This document shows positions 16,702 through 22,615 of a stretch of DNA of 25,775 nt, one piece after another. Position numbers and translations under genes: made by a program. The stretch comes from Clostridia bacterium (GTDB taxonomy: Bacteria > Bacillota > Clostridia > TANB77 > CAG-508), in NCBI GenBank assembly GCA_022790685.1, contig JAAVXQ010000040.1:1-25775 (forward strand), in the 5' to 3' direction. How positions within the stretch are numbered: position 1 is the first letter of the stretch; each line of letters starts with the position of its first letter. Below the pieces are notes generated by a model, which saw nothing but the letters and a program-made list of their open reading frames with translations, was not told the origin of the DNA and made no database searches.

Positions 16702-16770
16702 TTTAACTTCTCCCCGGTAGTTAAATTTAAATTTTATATATAAATAAAAATTAAATTTAAGAATGGAGGG
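16702..16770 (+). promoter_or_regulatory. Candidate structured leader of rplM (L13 autoregulation)
   Basis: The leader can form a 7-bp hairpin (16702-16708 with 16719-16725) whose 10-base loop TCTCCCCGGT includes CTCC, complementary to GGAG of the rplM Shine-Dalgarno site (16765-16770). It can alternatively pair two identical TTAAATTTAA palindromes (16721-16730 with 16751-16760). The two structures share bases 16721-16725 and so exclude each other. L13 leaders are known before rplM in Bacillota; whether this matches that motif needs a covariance-model search. Confidence 0.4.
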
Positions 16771-16781
16771 TATTTATTACC

Positions 16782-17219
16782 ATGAATAATACTACATATA
16801 GCCCAAAAGCAGGCGAAATCGAAAGAAAATGGTATATAATAGATGCACAAAATAAACCTTTAGGTAGAGTTGCAACAGAAGTTGCAAAATTATTAAGAGG
16901 AAAACACAAACCAACATTTACAACACATATGGATGTTGGAGATTATGTAATAGTTATTAATTGTAAAGATGCTGTTTTAACAGGTCATAAATTAGATCAA
17001 AAAGTTTACAGACATCATTCAGGATATATTGGAGGAATGAAAGAAACATCAGCTAGAGTAATGATGGATAATACACCAGAAAAAGCAATGTTTCTTGCAG
17101 TAAAAGGAATGCTTCCTCACAACAGATTAGGAAGACAAATGATTAAGAAATTAAGAGTATATGCAAGTAATGAACATGAAAATGCAGCTCAAAAACCAGA
17201 AGTTTGGGAGGTAAAATAA
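16782..17219 (+). CDS. rplM: Ribosomal protein L13
   Basis: Encodes 145 residues, normal length for bacterial L13 of the large subunit. Landmarks are RKWYIIDAQNKPLGRVATEVAKLLRGK near the start, NCKDAVLTGHKLDQKVYRHHSGYIGG in the middle, and GMLPHNRLGRQMIKKLRVY near the end. L13 is an early-assembly 23S rRNA binder. It forms the conserved two-gene operon with rpsI, whose start codon comes one base after the rplM stop. The start is preceded by GGAGGG at 11 bases, a slightly long gap that may relate to the structured leader. Composition and AGA-only arginine are typical of the host. Confidence 0.98.
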   Translation: MNNTTYSPKAGEIERKWYIIDAQNKPLGRVATEVAKLLRGKHKPTFTTHMDVGDYVIVINCKDAVLTGHKLDQKVYRHHSGYIGGMKETSARVMMDNTPEKAMFLAVKGMLPHNRLGRQMIKKLRVYASNEHENAAQKPEVWEVK

Positions 17220-17220
17220 G

Positions 17221-17625
17221 ATGACAAAAAAATCTGAAAATATAGTATTCCAAGGAACAGGTAGAAGAAAAGAATCTATAGCAAGAGTTAGATTAATGGC
17301 TGGAAAAGGTGAAATAACAGTTAATGGAAGAAAATTAGATGAATATTTCGGAACAGAAATATTAAAAGTTATAGTTAATCAACCATTTGCAGTTACAAAT
17401 ACAGTTGGTAAATATGACGTTATAGTAAAAGTTACAGGTGGAGGATATACAGGTCAAGCAGGTGCTATAAGACATGGTATAGCGAGAGCTTTATTAGAAG
17501 CTAATTCAGAATATAGACCAATTCTTAAAACTAATGGTTTCTTAACAAGAGATCCAAGAATGAAAGAAAGAAAGAAATATGGTCTTAAAAAAGCTAGAAA
17601 AGCGCCACAATTCTCTAAGAGATAA
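17221..17625 (+). CDS. rpsI: Ribosomal protein S9
   Basis: Encodes 134 residues of small-subunit protein S9. Visible are FQGTGRRKESIARVRL, GKGEITVNGRKLDEYF, the GGGYTGQAGAIRHGIARALL core, and the basic C-terminal tail FLTRDPRMKERKKYGLKKARKAPQFSKR read in two parts, ending in the usual Lys-Arg that reaches the P-site tRNA. It follows rplM by one base with its Shine-Dalgarno site (GGGAGG) inside the rplM end, so translation is coupled. A terminator follows at 17668. Confidence 0.98.
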   Translation: MTKKSENIVFQGTGRRKESIARVRLMAGKGEITVNGRKLDEYFGTEILKVIVNQPFAVTNTVGKYDVIVKVTGGGYTGQAGAIRHGIARALLEANSEYRPILKTNGFLTRDPRMKERKKYGLKKARKAPQFSKR

Positions 17626-17667
17626 AAAAAAGAGCTATTTTGGCGGTAATCAAAAAGAGTTATCTAC

Positions 17668-17698
17668 AGCGGTAGTCTATGTAGACTATTGCTTTTTA
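17668..17698 (+). terminator. rplM-rpsI terminator
   Basis: Eleven-bp stem (17668-17678 with 17683-17693; two G-U pairs), loop ATGT, then TTTTT. Confidence 0.8.
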
Positions 17699-17729
17699 TA
17701 TTTTAAAAGAAATTAAAATAATATATATT

Positions 17730-17765
17730 AAAAGGTCGAGGAGTGCGAAACGAATCGCACTCCTC
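17730..17765 (-). terminator. Terminator of cassette 2
   Basis: Perfect 11-bp G+C-rich arms (GAGGAGTGCGA at 17738-17748 with 17755-17765), loop of 6; on the minus strand it is followed by GACCTTTTAAT. It faces the rpsI terminator across about 40 bases. Confidence 0.75.
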
Positions 17766-17807
17766 TAAAAGTTCTTTTCAGGTTCCAATTTTGGATGGGT
17801 TTAAGAC

Positions 17808-18200
17808 TCAGGAATGACTCAGCAGTTCTTTAGCTTTGGCTTCGCTCATAAGCCCATTGTCCTTGGTGTTATGGAGAGCGAAGACATCGCAGTTAGGATA
17901 GCCATAGGCAAGCACTTTGTCATCATCTTGCACGATGGCACGAACCTTCTTGCCAATGATTGTGGAAAGGAAGCGGGTACCGCCGGACATCTTGCACAGC
18001 ATGCGGAGCTGGTAAACATCCTTGGAATCGTCCAGCTTGTAAGAGATGCCGATGACCCGAAGGCCGTCCTCCAAAGAAGACCTAAGGAGCACATATACCT
18101 CGAGGGGCTTACTGTCGGCAGAGTTGTTGCTGAAAATGATGTCCTCCTCCACGTTCATTTCTGCATTCAAGATCTCAAATGTCAGAGTCGTAGTATTCAT
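17808..18200 (-). CDS. Small soluble protein, unknown (cassette 2)
   Basis: Encodes 130 residues I do not recognise. It is acidic, has no signal peptide or membrane helix, and alternates short strands and turns (EVYVLLRSSLEDGLRVIGISYKL), suggesting a beta-rich fold; the end (MSEAKAKELLSHS) is helical. The start at 18200 follows AGGAGG at 8 bases. The coding sequence is about half G+C by eye and uses codons such as CGG, AGG, GCC and CTG that are rare in neighbouring genes. It is a complete single-gene unit with its own consensus promoter (18255-18283) and terminator. A plus-strand frame across the same bases (17814-18275) lacks a Shine-Dalgarno site and is taken as its shadow. Confidence 0.75.
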   Translation of the reverse strand: MNTTTLTFEILNAEMNVEEDIIFSNNSADSKPLEVYVLLRSSLEDGLRVIGISYKLDDSKDVYQLRMLCKMSGGTRFLSTIIGKKVRAIVQDDDKVLAYGYPNCDVFALHNTKDNGLMSEAKAKELLSHS

Positions 18201-18254
18201 AGTGTAATCCTCCTGATAGACTTATTTTTTTTGGGTATAAAATTCCACAATATT

Positions 18255-18283
18255 ATTATAACATACTTTACATAAAAAGTCAA
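18255..18283 (-). promoter_or_regulatory. Promoter of cassette 2
   Basis: On the minus strand TTGACT (18283-18278), 17-bp spacer, perfect TATAAT (18260-18255). Near-consensus, so expected to be strong and constitutive. Confidence 0.88.
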
Positions 18284-18343
18284 TTTTTATATTATGCACA
18301 TAAAATAGATGCATATTTAACTTGATATTTTTAAGATAAGACA

Positions 18344-18373
18344 GGGGGCCACTCATAATCTTGAGTAGCCCCC
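18344..18373 (-). terminator. Terminator of cassette 3
   Basis: GGGGGC-C-ACTCA (18344-18355) pairs with TGAGT-A-GCCCCC (18362-18373) apart from one mismatch; on the minus strand TGTCTTATCTT follows. The T run is broken, so it may be a moderate terminator. Confidence 0.65.
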
Positions 18374-18379
18374 ATATCT

Positions 18380-18604
18380 TTACGCTTGATATCTGGATAT
18401 TTTGAAAAACTCTCCATGGCGCATGATTTTTTCACCCTTTCGTAAGAGTTCCTCCTCTACTTTTTGATAAAAGGCATCACGTTCCGTAAAAGGAATATCA
18501 TGTGCTTCGATTATACAAGTGTAGGGATTGAAGAAAGAAAAGTCATGTGCTAATAACCGACTGGCTTCTTCAGAAGCATAGGCTTCGAGTTCTAAATCGT
18601 CCAT
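18380..18604 (-). CDS. 74-residue acidic protein, unknown (cassette 3)
   Basis: Encodes 74 residues of no family I know. It starts very acidic (MDDLELEAYASEEASRLLAH), has a central aromatic stretch (DFSFFNPYTCIIEAHDIPF) and a helical, charged second half. There is no signal peptide or membrane helix. The start at 18604 follows AGGAGG at about 12 bases, a little far. G+C content is above that of host genes but less extreme than in cassette 2. It has its own promoter (18640-18668) and a G+C-rich hairpin at its end. A role cannot be given; small acidic proteins of this kind include regulators and phage accessory proteins, but nothing here proves either. Confidence 0.68.
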   Translation of the reverse strand: MDDLELEAYASEEASRLLAHDFSFFNPYTCIIEAHDIPFTERDAFYQKVEEELLRKGEKIMRHGEFFKISRYQA

Positions 18605-18639
18605 AATATTAAGTACCTCCTAAATTTTAATCATATGAA

Positions 18640-18668
18640 AGTATAGCACTAAAATATATTTTTTGCAA
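18640..18668 (-). promoter_or_regulatory. Promoter of cassette 3
   Basis: On the minus strand TTGCAA (18668-18663), 17-bp spacer, TATACT (18645-18640), 36 bases before the start. Confidence 0.8.
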
Positions 18669-18681
18669 TAATAAATGCTAT

Positions 18682-18722
18682 AAAAAGAAAAGTAGCTGTA
18701 ACACCGAAGTATTACAGCTACT
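18682..18722 (-). terminator. Terminator of cassette 4, with UUCG loop
   Basis: On the minus strand AGTAGCTGTAA (18722-18712) pairs perfectly with TTACAGCTACT (18701-18691); three further pairs close a C(UUCG)G tetraloop, giving a 14-bp stem. TTTTCTTTTTAT follows. This is a textbook strong terminator and overlaps the start of the cassette 3 promoter region. Confidence 0.92.
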
Positions 18723-18757
18723 AACCCCAGAAACAAACGTGAATGCTTTTGATTATT

Positions 18758-19015
18758 TTACATACGATATTCCTGATAAATTAAATAATTCTTTCGTATA
18801 TGATCTATCACTGTTTCATAATCTTCAAGACTATAGACGAAAGAATAGCCACTTGCCAAGCCCACCTGGATATCTAGTCTTTTTGCTGCGATGTATGAAA
18901 TAACTTGGTCGCAGAAAGAACCAGTAAAGGTAAAGCTACCAGCAGGTAGTGGCTCAGTTGATTTGGATAGTAAATCCGACACCACCGTCGAAAAGTCTAG
19001 CTGATTTGAGGTCAT
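18758..19015 (-). CDS. 85-residue protein, unknown (cassette 4)
   Basis: Encodes 85 residues when started at the ATG at 19015, which has a perfect AAAGGAG site 8 bases upstream; an ATG 17 codons earlier (19066) has no such site and would overlap the promoter's -10 box, so it is rejected. The protein is soluble: an N-terminal helix (DFSTVVSDLLSK), a strand-turn segment (PAGSFTFTGSFCDQVISYIA), then helices ending YLIYQEYRM. I recognise no family. G+C content is above that of the host genes. It is the last of the four minus-strand single-gene units, with its own promoter (19057-19085) and a UUCG-loop terminator. Confidence 0.7.
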   Translation of the reverse strand: MTSNQLDFSTVVSDLLSKSTEPLPAGSFTFTGSFCDQVISYIAAKRLDIQVGLASGYSFVYSLEDYETVIDHIRKNYLIYQEYRM

Positions 19016-19056
19016 AAAGCATCTCCTTTCGGCGCTCGCCATGTTTTTACATTTAC

Positions 19057-19085
19057 ATTTTAACATAATTTAAACATAAATACAA
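19057..19085 (-). promoter_or_regulatory. Promoter of cassette 4
   Basis: On the minus strand TTGTAT (19085-19080), 17-bp spacer, TAAAAT (19062-19057) preceded by TG at the extended -10 position. The -10 box overlaps the upstream ATG at 19066-19064 region, ruling out a start there. Confidence 0.72.
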
Positions 19086-19158
19086 ATTTTACAATTATTT
19101 AAAGTTATAGGGAACATTATTTATAATAAAAAAATATAATTATATTAGGTGATATATT

Positions 19159-19344
19159 ATGAGTGGATTAGAACTTACAAGTTTTATAACAGCAATTGCT
19201 AATTGGATTGCGTGTGAGGTAGATGATGATGAATTAGATTTACTTAGTGATATATTTTCGCAATTAGGAGATACTCTTTCAACAATATCTAGTTGTAGAA
19301 ATTGCAATGAAAAGGGAGCTTCTGACGAAAATAAAAATACCTAA
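19159..19344 (+). CDS. Tiny acidic protein, DUF6774-like
   Basis: Encodes 61 residues: one amphipathic to hydrophobic helix (LTSFITAIANWIACEV), an acidic turn DDDELDLLSD, a second helix (IFSQLGDTLSTISS), then a hydrophilic tail with C-x2-C. The pattern of a hydrophobic helix, D-D-x-E-L-x-L-L and a Q-L-G-D-T-L helix resembles a short family of Clostridia proteins that I recall as DUF6774; the name is from memory. Composition is host-like, unlike the four units before it. SD is AGGTGA, and TATAAT at 19122-19127 may be its -10 box. The stop codon lies inside the left arm of the following hairpin. Confidence 0.7.
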   Translation: MSGLELTSFITAIANWIACEVDDDELDLLSDIFSQLGDTLSTISSCRNCNEKGASDENKNT

Positions 19345-19378
19345 CAGTATATATGACTAAGAAATATACTATTAGGTA
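19333..19378 (-). terminator. Hairpin between the tiny gene and the GtrII-like gene
   Basis: Fifteen-bp arms 19338-19352 and 19364-19378 with one mismatch. On the minus strand the stem is followed by TTTTTATTTT, so it terminates the GtrII-like transcript; it may also stop the plus-strand gene it overlaps. Confidence 0.8.
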
Positions 19379-19388
19379 TAAAATATTA

Positions 19389-20126
19389 TTAACAATCTCC
19401 TAATTTAACAATATAGTAATTGTCAAATTTTTTAATACTATCTTCTTTAGGCCAATTAGCAGTAATAGCTCCAGTATTTATCCTAGCTTCATTTACTTGC
19501 TCAGGAGAAATTGGAGTAAGATTATATCCTAAAGAACTGAATAATCTTATTATATTACAGGTACTAAAGTAATATAAAGGCTCTGCAGAATATCCAAATT
19601 CAAAGTTTGATATTCCTATATTTTCACCTATTATAGAAGAAGGACTAATTCTTTCTTCTAAATGTCCATAGAAATATATTTTATCAGCATTTGTAATTCC
19701 TAATTTATTAAGATCATATATTAATTGATAAGCTATTTGAACATCATTTTGTCTAGTTAGATAATCAGCATAATATAATTTTTGAGTCATATAGCTTTGC
19801 TCTAAAAATAAAATAGATATTATTATAGCTACAATATATTTAATGATGTTGTAATATTTATTATTACATAAATAGTAAATAACAAATATCATAGAAATAG
19901 CTTCTATTATAGGTATAAAGAATTGACTTCTTAAAACAGAGGTTTGACCTAAATATATAGTAAGTAATATAGGTGATAGAGCAAATAAAATATATACTAT
20001 AAAATAAGTTATTTTATCAAATACTTTTGAAACTTTAGAAGTTTTTATGCTATTATATATACCTATTAATAAACTTATACCTAAAAATAGTGGTAGTCCA
20101 AAGTTATAATAATTTCCGAGCTCCAA
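19389..20126 (-). CDS. GtrII-like membrane protein, C-terminal part (after frameshift)
   Basis: A frame of 245 residues carrying further membrane helices (PLFLGISLLIGIY; ITYFIVYILFALSPILLTIYLG; IIEAISMIFVIYYLC; IIKYIVAIIISILFL) and then a soluble C-terminal domain of about 110 residues (from about 130). The helix-rich first part plus such a tail is the layout of GtrII-type glucosyltransferases, which modify O-antigen or wall polymers. It has no ATG at its 5' end; the first possible start is a TTG at 20126 lying inside the previous frame and without a good Shine-Dalgarno site. It overlaps that frame by 23 bases in the +1 register, so it is most likely the second half of one gene broken by a single-base insertion or two-base loss. 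Confidence 0.7.
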   Translation of the reverse strand: MELGNYYNFGLPLFLGISLLIGIYNSIKTSKVSKVFDKITYFIVYILFALSPILLTIYLGQTSVLRSQFFIPIIEAISMIFVIYYLCNNKYYNIIKYIVAIIISILFLEQSYMTQKLYYADYLTRQNDVQIAYQLIYDLNKLGITNADKIYFYGHLEERISPSSIIGENIGISNFEFGYSAEPLYYFSTCNIIRLFSSLGYNLTPISPEQVNEARINTGAITANWPKEDSIKKFDNYYIVKLGDC

Positions 20127-20982
20127 GTAGTAATTCTTTAAAATGATTAAAAATATTTTTTATACAGTATTGCTTTGGTAAATTTTTCCATCCCATAGAA
20201 TTATTTAAATAATTAAAATCACAACCCAAAAATTTTATAATTAAATTATATAATATAAAAGATATAAAGAAAGTTCCTAAAAGTTTAGCTATTGAAATCC
20301 ATATATATTCAAGTTTATTATCTTCATTAAAGTTTTGGTTTTCATATAATAATATAAATGAAAATAAACATAAAGCTATATAAATAACAAAAAATGACTG
20401 ATAAGAACCAATCACTATTGTTAGAAGTGCTATATTAAAAATAGAATATATAAACTTTTTTTCAATAATCCATTTAAAAACAAATAAAACTGCAAGTATA
20501 GTTAAAAATAATGAAAAAGCGATTTCGGCTATTTGAAGAATAAATATGAATTGCTCCGTCCAGATAGGGTGTGTAAAACCAATTATAGGAATACATAAAT
20601 TTATTAAATTAAAGTCTTTTCCACTTATTTTATAAAAGGTATAATAGGTTACTAGGCAAAAAAGCAATAAAAATATTATAGCTAACATTTCAGCATAAAA
20701 TAAAGAAAAAGAGTTCAAATGTAAAAGACTTTTTTGAATTAATAAGCCGAATCTGCCATTTTCTATCCAATTATAATTACTTTCAGGATCATCTATAAAA
20801 ACATTAGTGTCAATACCAATATTATTATTAAATAATAAGTATCCATGTGAAAGAAGTAATATAACAATTGTAATTATTATAATAAGAGTATGATTTTCTA
20901 AATATGTGATAAAATCTTTAAAGGTAATAGAGTCTGCATAAGTAGTTTGTTTTTCTTTTTTTAAAATACTAATAAAATTCAT
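20104..20982 (-). CDS. GtrII-like membrane protein, N-terminal part (before frameshift)
   Basis: Encodes 292 residues ending early at a TAA at 20104. After a short soluble start there is a membrane helix (about 33-50), then a loop with IGIDTNVFIDDPESNYNWIENGRFG and six or so further helices. An outer loop with D-D/E-x-x-x-x-WIxxGR(F/W) before multiple helices is typical of the GtrII glucosyltransferase family (polyisoprenyl-glucose donors). The last natural-looking residues are FNHFKELLLG, after which ARKLL and a stop follow, while the next frame continues with NYYNFGLPLFLG. Joined, the two would give about 530 residues, a sensible family length. SD AGGAGC and a promoter (21014-21042) precede it. 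Confidence 0.75.
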   Translation of the reverse strand: MNFISILKKEKQTTYADSITFKDFITYLENHTLIIIITIVILLLSHGYLLFNNNIGIDTNVFIDDPESNYNWIENGRFGLLIQKSLLHLNSFSLFYAEMLAIIFLLLFCLVTYYTFYKISGKDFNLINLCIPIIGFTHPIWTEQFIFILQIAEIAFSLFLTILAVLFVFKWIIEKKFIYSIFNIALLTIVIGSYQSFFVIYIALCLFSFILLYENQNFNEDNKLEYIWISIAKLLGTFFISFILYNLIIKFLGCDFNYLNNSMGWKNLPKQYCIKNIFNHFKELLLGARKLL

Positions 20983-21013
20983 AATTTATAGCTCCTAATT
21001 TTATATTGTTAAT

Positions 21014-21042
21014 TTTATATCATAAATAAAAGATATTTACAA
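21014..21042 (-). promoter_or_regulatory. Promoter of the GtrII-like gene
   Basis: On the minus strand TTGTAA (21042-21037), 17-bp spacer, TATAAA (21019-21014), 31 bases before the start. Confidence 0.7.
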
Positions 21043-21099
21043 TGAATAATAAATTTAAAATTAATTTTATTTAAATTATAATAAAAACTATAAAAAGTA

Positions 21100-21128
21100 T
21101 TGACATAATGGGAAAAATGTTTTATAAT
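21100..21128 (+). promoter_or_regulatory. infC-rpmI-rplT promoter
   Basis: Perfect consensus: TTGACA (21100-21105), 17-bp spacer, TATAAT (21123-21128). Transcription would start near 21135, leaving a leader of about 155 bases before infC. Confidence 0.93.
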
Positions 21129-21134
21129 ATCTAT

Positions 21135-21278
21135 GTTTTAAAAAGAAGCATCCACTTGCTCACCTTATCTTTTAAAAGTAAGCATAAGGTAAATAATAAA
21201 ACTTTATACATATAAAAATAGTATAAATTTGAATTGTTATGTGGATTTGACTTTTTAAAATAAGTCAAATTTTTTTTT
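21135..21278 (+). promoter_or_regulatory. infC leader with attenuator (L20-leader type)
   Basis: The leader ends in a terminator: arms 21245-21253 and 21262-21270 (ATTTGACTT and complement) then eight T, directly before the infC Shine-Dalgarno site (21279-21285). Upstream ACCTTAT (21162-21168) pairs with ATAAGGT (21184-21190), enclosing CTTTTAAAAG. ATCCAC (21150-21155) can pair over long range with GTGGAT (21241-21246), which overlaps the base of the terminator. This is the layout of the L20 leaders known before infC-rpmI-rplT in Bacillota, where L20 binding favours termination. The assignment rests on position and pairings only. Confidence 0.72.
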
Positions 21279-21292
21279 GGAGGTGTTTTACT

Positions 21293-21802
21293 ATAAAACA
21301 AGAATTGCCTATAAATAGACAAATAAAAGAATCAGAAGTTCAAGTAATTGGAGAAGATGGAGAAAAAATCGGAATCTTAAGTTTAGATGCAGCAATAGAA
21401 ATGGCTGAAAATAAAGACTTAGATTTAGTATTAGTTGCTCCAAATGCAAAACCAGTAGTATGTAAGATAATGAACTATGGAAAATACAAATTTGAACAAG
21501 CTAAGAAAGAAAAGGAATCTAGAAAAAATCAAAAGGCTATTGAAATTAAAGAGATTAGAGTTACACCAAATATAGGTGAACATGATTTTAATTTTAAAAG
21601 TAAAAATGCAAGAGGATTTTTAGAAGATGGGAACAAAGTAAAATTCACAGTAAGATTTAGAGGAAGAGAGCTTAATAATATAAAAACAGGAGAAACTATA
21701 TTAAACAAATTTGTAGAAGATTTGTCAGATATATCAACAGTTGAGAAAAAGCCATTCTTAGAAGGTAAAACAATGTTTGTAATATTAACAAAAAAAATAT
21801 AA
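21293..21802 (+). CDS. infC: Translation initiation factor IF-3
   Basis: Encodes 169 residues when started at the AUA codon at 21293, reading (M)KQELPINRQIKESEVQVIGEDG. AUA lies 7 bases after GGAGGTG (21279-21285), the ideal distance; no ATG, GTG or CTG is in frame nearby, and the TTG at 21305 is 19 bases away, too far. infC is known for rare AUU-type start codons that IF-3 itself discriminates against, so an AUA start is plausible and would give autoregulation. The N-domain (GEKIGILSLDAAIEMAENKDLDLVLVAPNAKP, in two parts), the linker rich in Lys and Glu, and the C-domain with EIRVTPNIGEHDF and VKFTVRFRGREL are all normal. It is the first gene of the operon with rpmI and rplT. Confidence 0.93.
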   Translation: MKQELPINRQIKESEVQVIGEDGEKIGILSLDAAIEMAENKDLDLVLVAPNAKPVVCKIMNYGKYKFEQAKKEKESRKNQKAIEIKEIRVTPNIGEHDFNFKSKNARGFLEDGNKVKFTVRFRGRELNNIKTGETILNKFVEDLSDISTVEKKPFLEGKTMFVILTKKI

Positions 21803-21823
21803 AGTGAAGGGAGTATTTAGAAA

Positions 21824-22027
21824 ATGCCAAAATTAAAAACAAACAAAGCAGCAAAGAAAAGATATTCTTACACTGCAACAGAAAAAGTAAAAAGAACAAA
21901 AGCTAATAGAAGACATCGTTTAGCAACAAAAACAACAAGACAAAAAAAATCAGGAAAAGTTCAAGATGCTTATGCAGATAAAACTGTAGTAGCAGGAATC
22001 AAAAAATTATTACCATATGGTAACTAG
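21824..22027 (+). CDS. rpmI: Ribosomal protein L35
   Basis: Encodes 67 residues, very basic, with the L35 pattern MPKLKTNKAAKKRY at the start, RRHRLATKTTRQKK in the middle and IKKLLPYG near the end. A component of the large subunit. It lies between infC (21 bases upstream) and rplT (35 bases downstream), the fixed order of this operon, with a GGGAG-type Shine-Dalgarno site. In the regulated operons of this type L20 controls L35 synthesis as well as its own. Confidence 0.97.
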   Translation: MPKLKTNKAAKKRYSYTATEKVKRTKANRRHRLATKTTRQKKSGKVQDAYADKTVVAGIKKLLPYGN

Positions 22028-22062
22028 AATTAAATTTTAAGAGTAGAAGGAGTTGAAAATAA

Positions 22063-22413
22063 ATGGCAAGAGTAAAAACAGCAAGAACAACAAGAGCAAG
22101 ACATAAAAAAGTATTAAAACAAGCAAAAGGATATTATGGAGCAAAACATTACAGATACAGAATGGCTAAACAAGCTGTTATGAAATCTGGAATGTATGCA
22201 TATGTTGGAAGAAAAGATAAAAAATCTGATTTCAGAAAATTATGGATAGTAAGAATAAATGCAGCAGCTAGAATGAATGGATTAACATATAGTAAACTAA
22301 TAGCTGGACTAAAAAAAGCTAATGTTTCTATTAACAGAAAAATGCTAGCAGAACTTGCAGTATCAGATAGCAAAGCTTTTAGCGAATTAGCAGAAATTGC
22401 AAAAAAAGCATAA
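22063..22413 (+). CDS. rplT: Ribosomal protein L20
   Basis: Encodes 116 residues of L20: the long basic N-terminal helix (TTRARHKKVLKQAKGYYGAKHYRYR), the linker FRKLWIVRINAAARMNGLTYS in parts, and the C-terminal RNA-binding domain with NRKMLAELAVSD. It binds 23S rRNA early in assembly and, in Bacillota, the leader of its own operon. Start after AGAAGGAG. A terminator follows 16 bases after the stop. Confidence 0.98.
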   Translation: MARVKTARTTRARHKKVLKQAKGYYGAKHYRYRMAKQAVMKSGMYAYVGRKDKKSDFRKLWIVRINAAARMNGLTYSKLIAGLKKANVSINRKMLAELAVSDSKAFSELAEIAKKA

Positions 22414-22429
22414 GAATAAATATATAAGG

Positions 22430-22457
22430 AGAATATGACTATCATATTCTTTTTTTA
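22430..22457 (+). terminator. infC operon terminator
   Basis: Nine-bp arms 22430-22438 and 22442-22450 (AGAATATGA and complement), 3-nt loop, then T run. Confidence 0.85.
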
Positions 22458-22509
22458 TAAAATTTGAATGTAAAAATCAAGAGCAAAGTTTTTATAACTA
22501 ATATACAAA

Positions 22510-22541
22510 ATATATAAGTATTTTATACTTATATATTTTTT
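22510..22541 (+). terminator. Second hairpin with T run before leuS
   Basis: Perfect 11-bp A/T-rich arms 22510-22520 and 22526-22536, loop TTTTA, then five more T. It lies between the rplT terminator and the leuS promoter, so it looks like a back-up terminator; no promoter is seen between the two hairpins. Confidence 0.7.
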
Positions 22542-22553
22542 AATTTTCTAATA

Positions 22554-22582
22554 TTGCAAAAATGTCTAGAGTGATATATAAT
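22554..22582 (+). promoter_or_regulatory. leuS promoter
   Basis: TTGCAA (22554-22559), 17-bp spacer, TATAAT (22577-22582). Transcription would start near 22589, only about 27 bases before leuS. There is no room for a T-box, and the ATG at 22562 lies between the -35 and -10 boxes, so it cannot be the start. Confidence 0.85.
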
Positions 22583-22615
22583 ATAAAACATTATAATGAA
22601 AAGGGGAGAAAGCAT

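Noticed and set aside
17814..18275. Plus-strand 153-codon frame over cassette 2
   Set aside because: No Shine-Dalgarno site or promoter, low-complexity shadow of the minus-strand gene, which has promoter, ribosome site and terminator.
19016..19066. Longer start for the cassette 4 protein (ATG at 19066)
   Set aside because: It falls against the promoter's -10 box and lacks a ribosome site, while ATG 19015 has a perfect AAAGGAG.
15930..19090. Integron-like gene cassette array
   Set aside because: The hairpins after the four genes share no common core sequence, each gene has its own promoter, and no integrase is in the window.
21135..21278. T-box or metabolite riboswitch before infC
   Set aside because: No T-box core sequence; position and pairings fit a ribosomal-protein leader better.
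21824..22445. Minus-strand frames over rpmI and rplT
   Set aside because: Hydrophobic shadows of lysine-rich ribosomal proteins; no start signals.
22562..22615. Upstream in-frame ATG that would add 18 residues to leuS
   Set aside because: It lies between the -35 and -10 boxes of the leuS promoter and has no Shine-Dalgarno site; ATG 22616 has a strong one.
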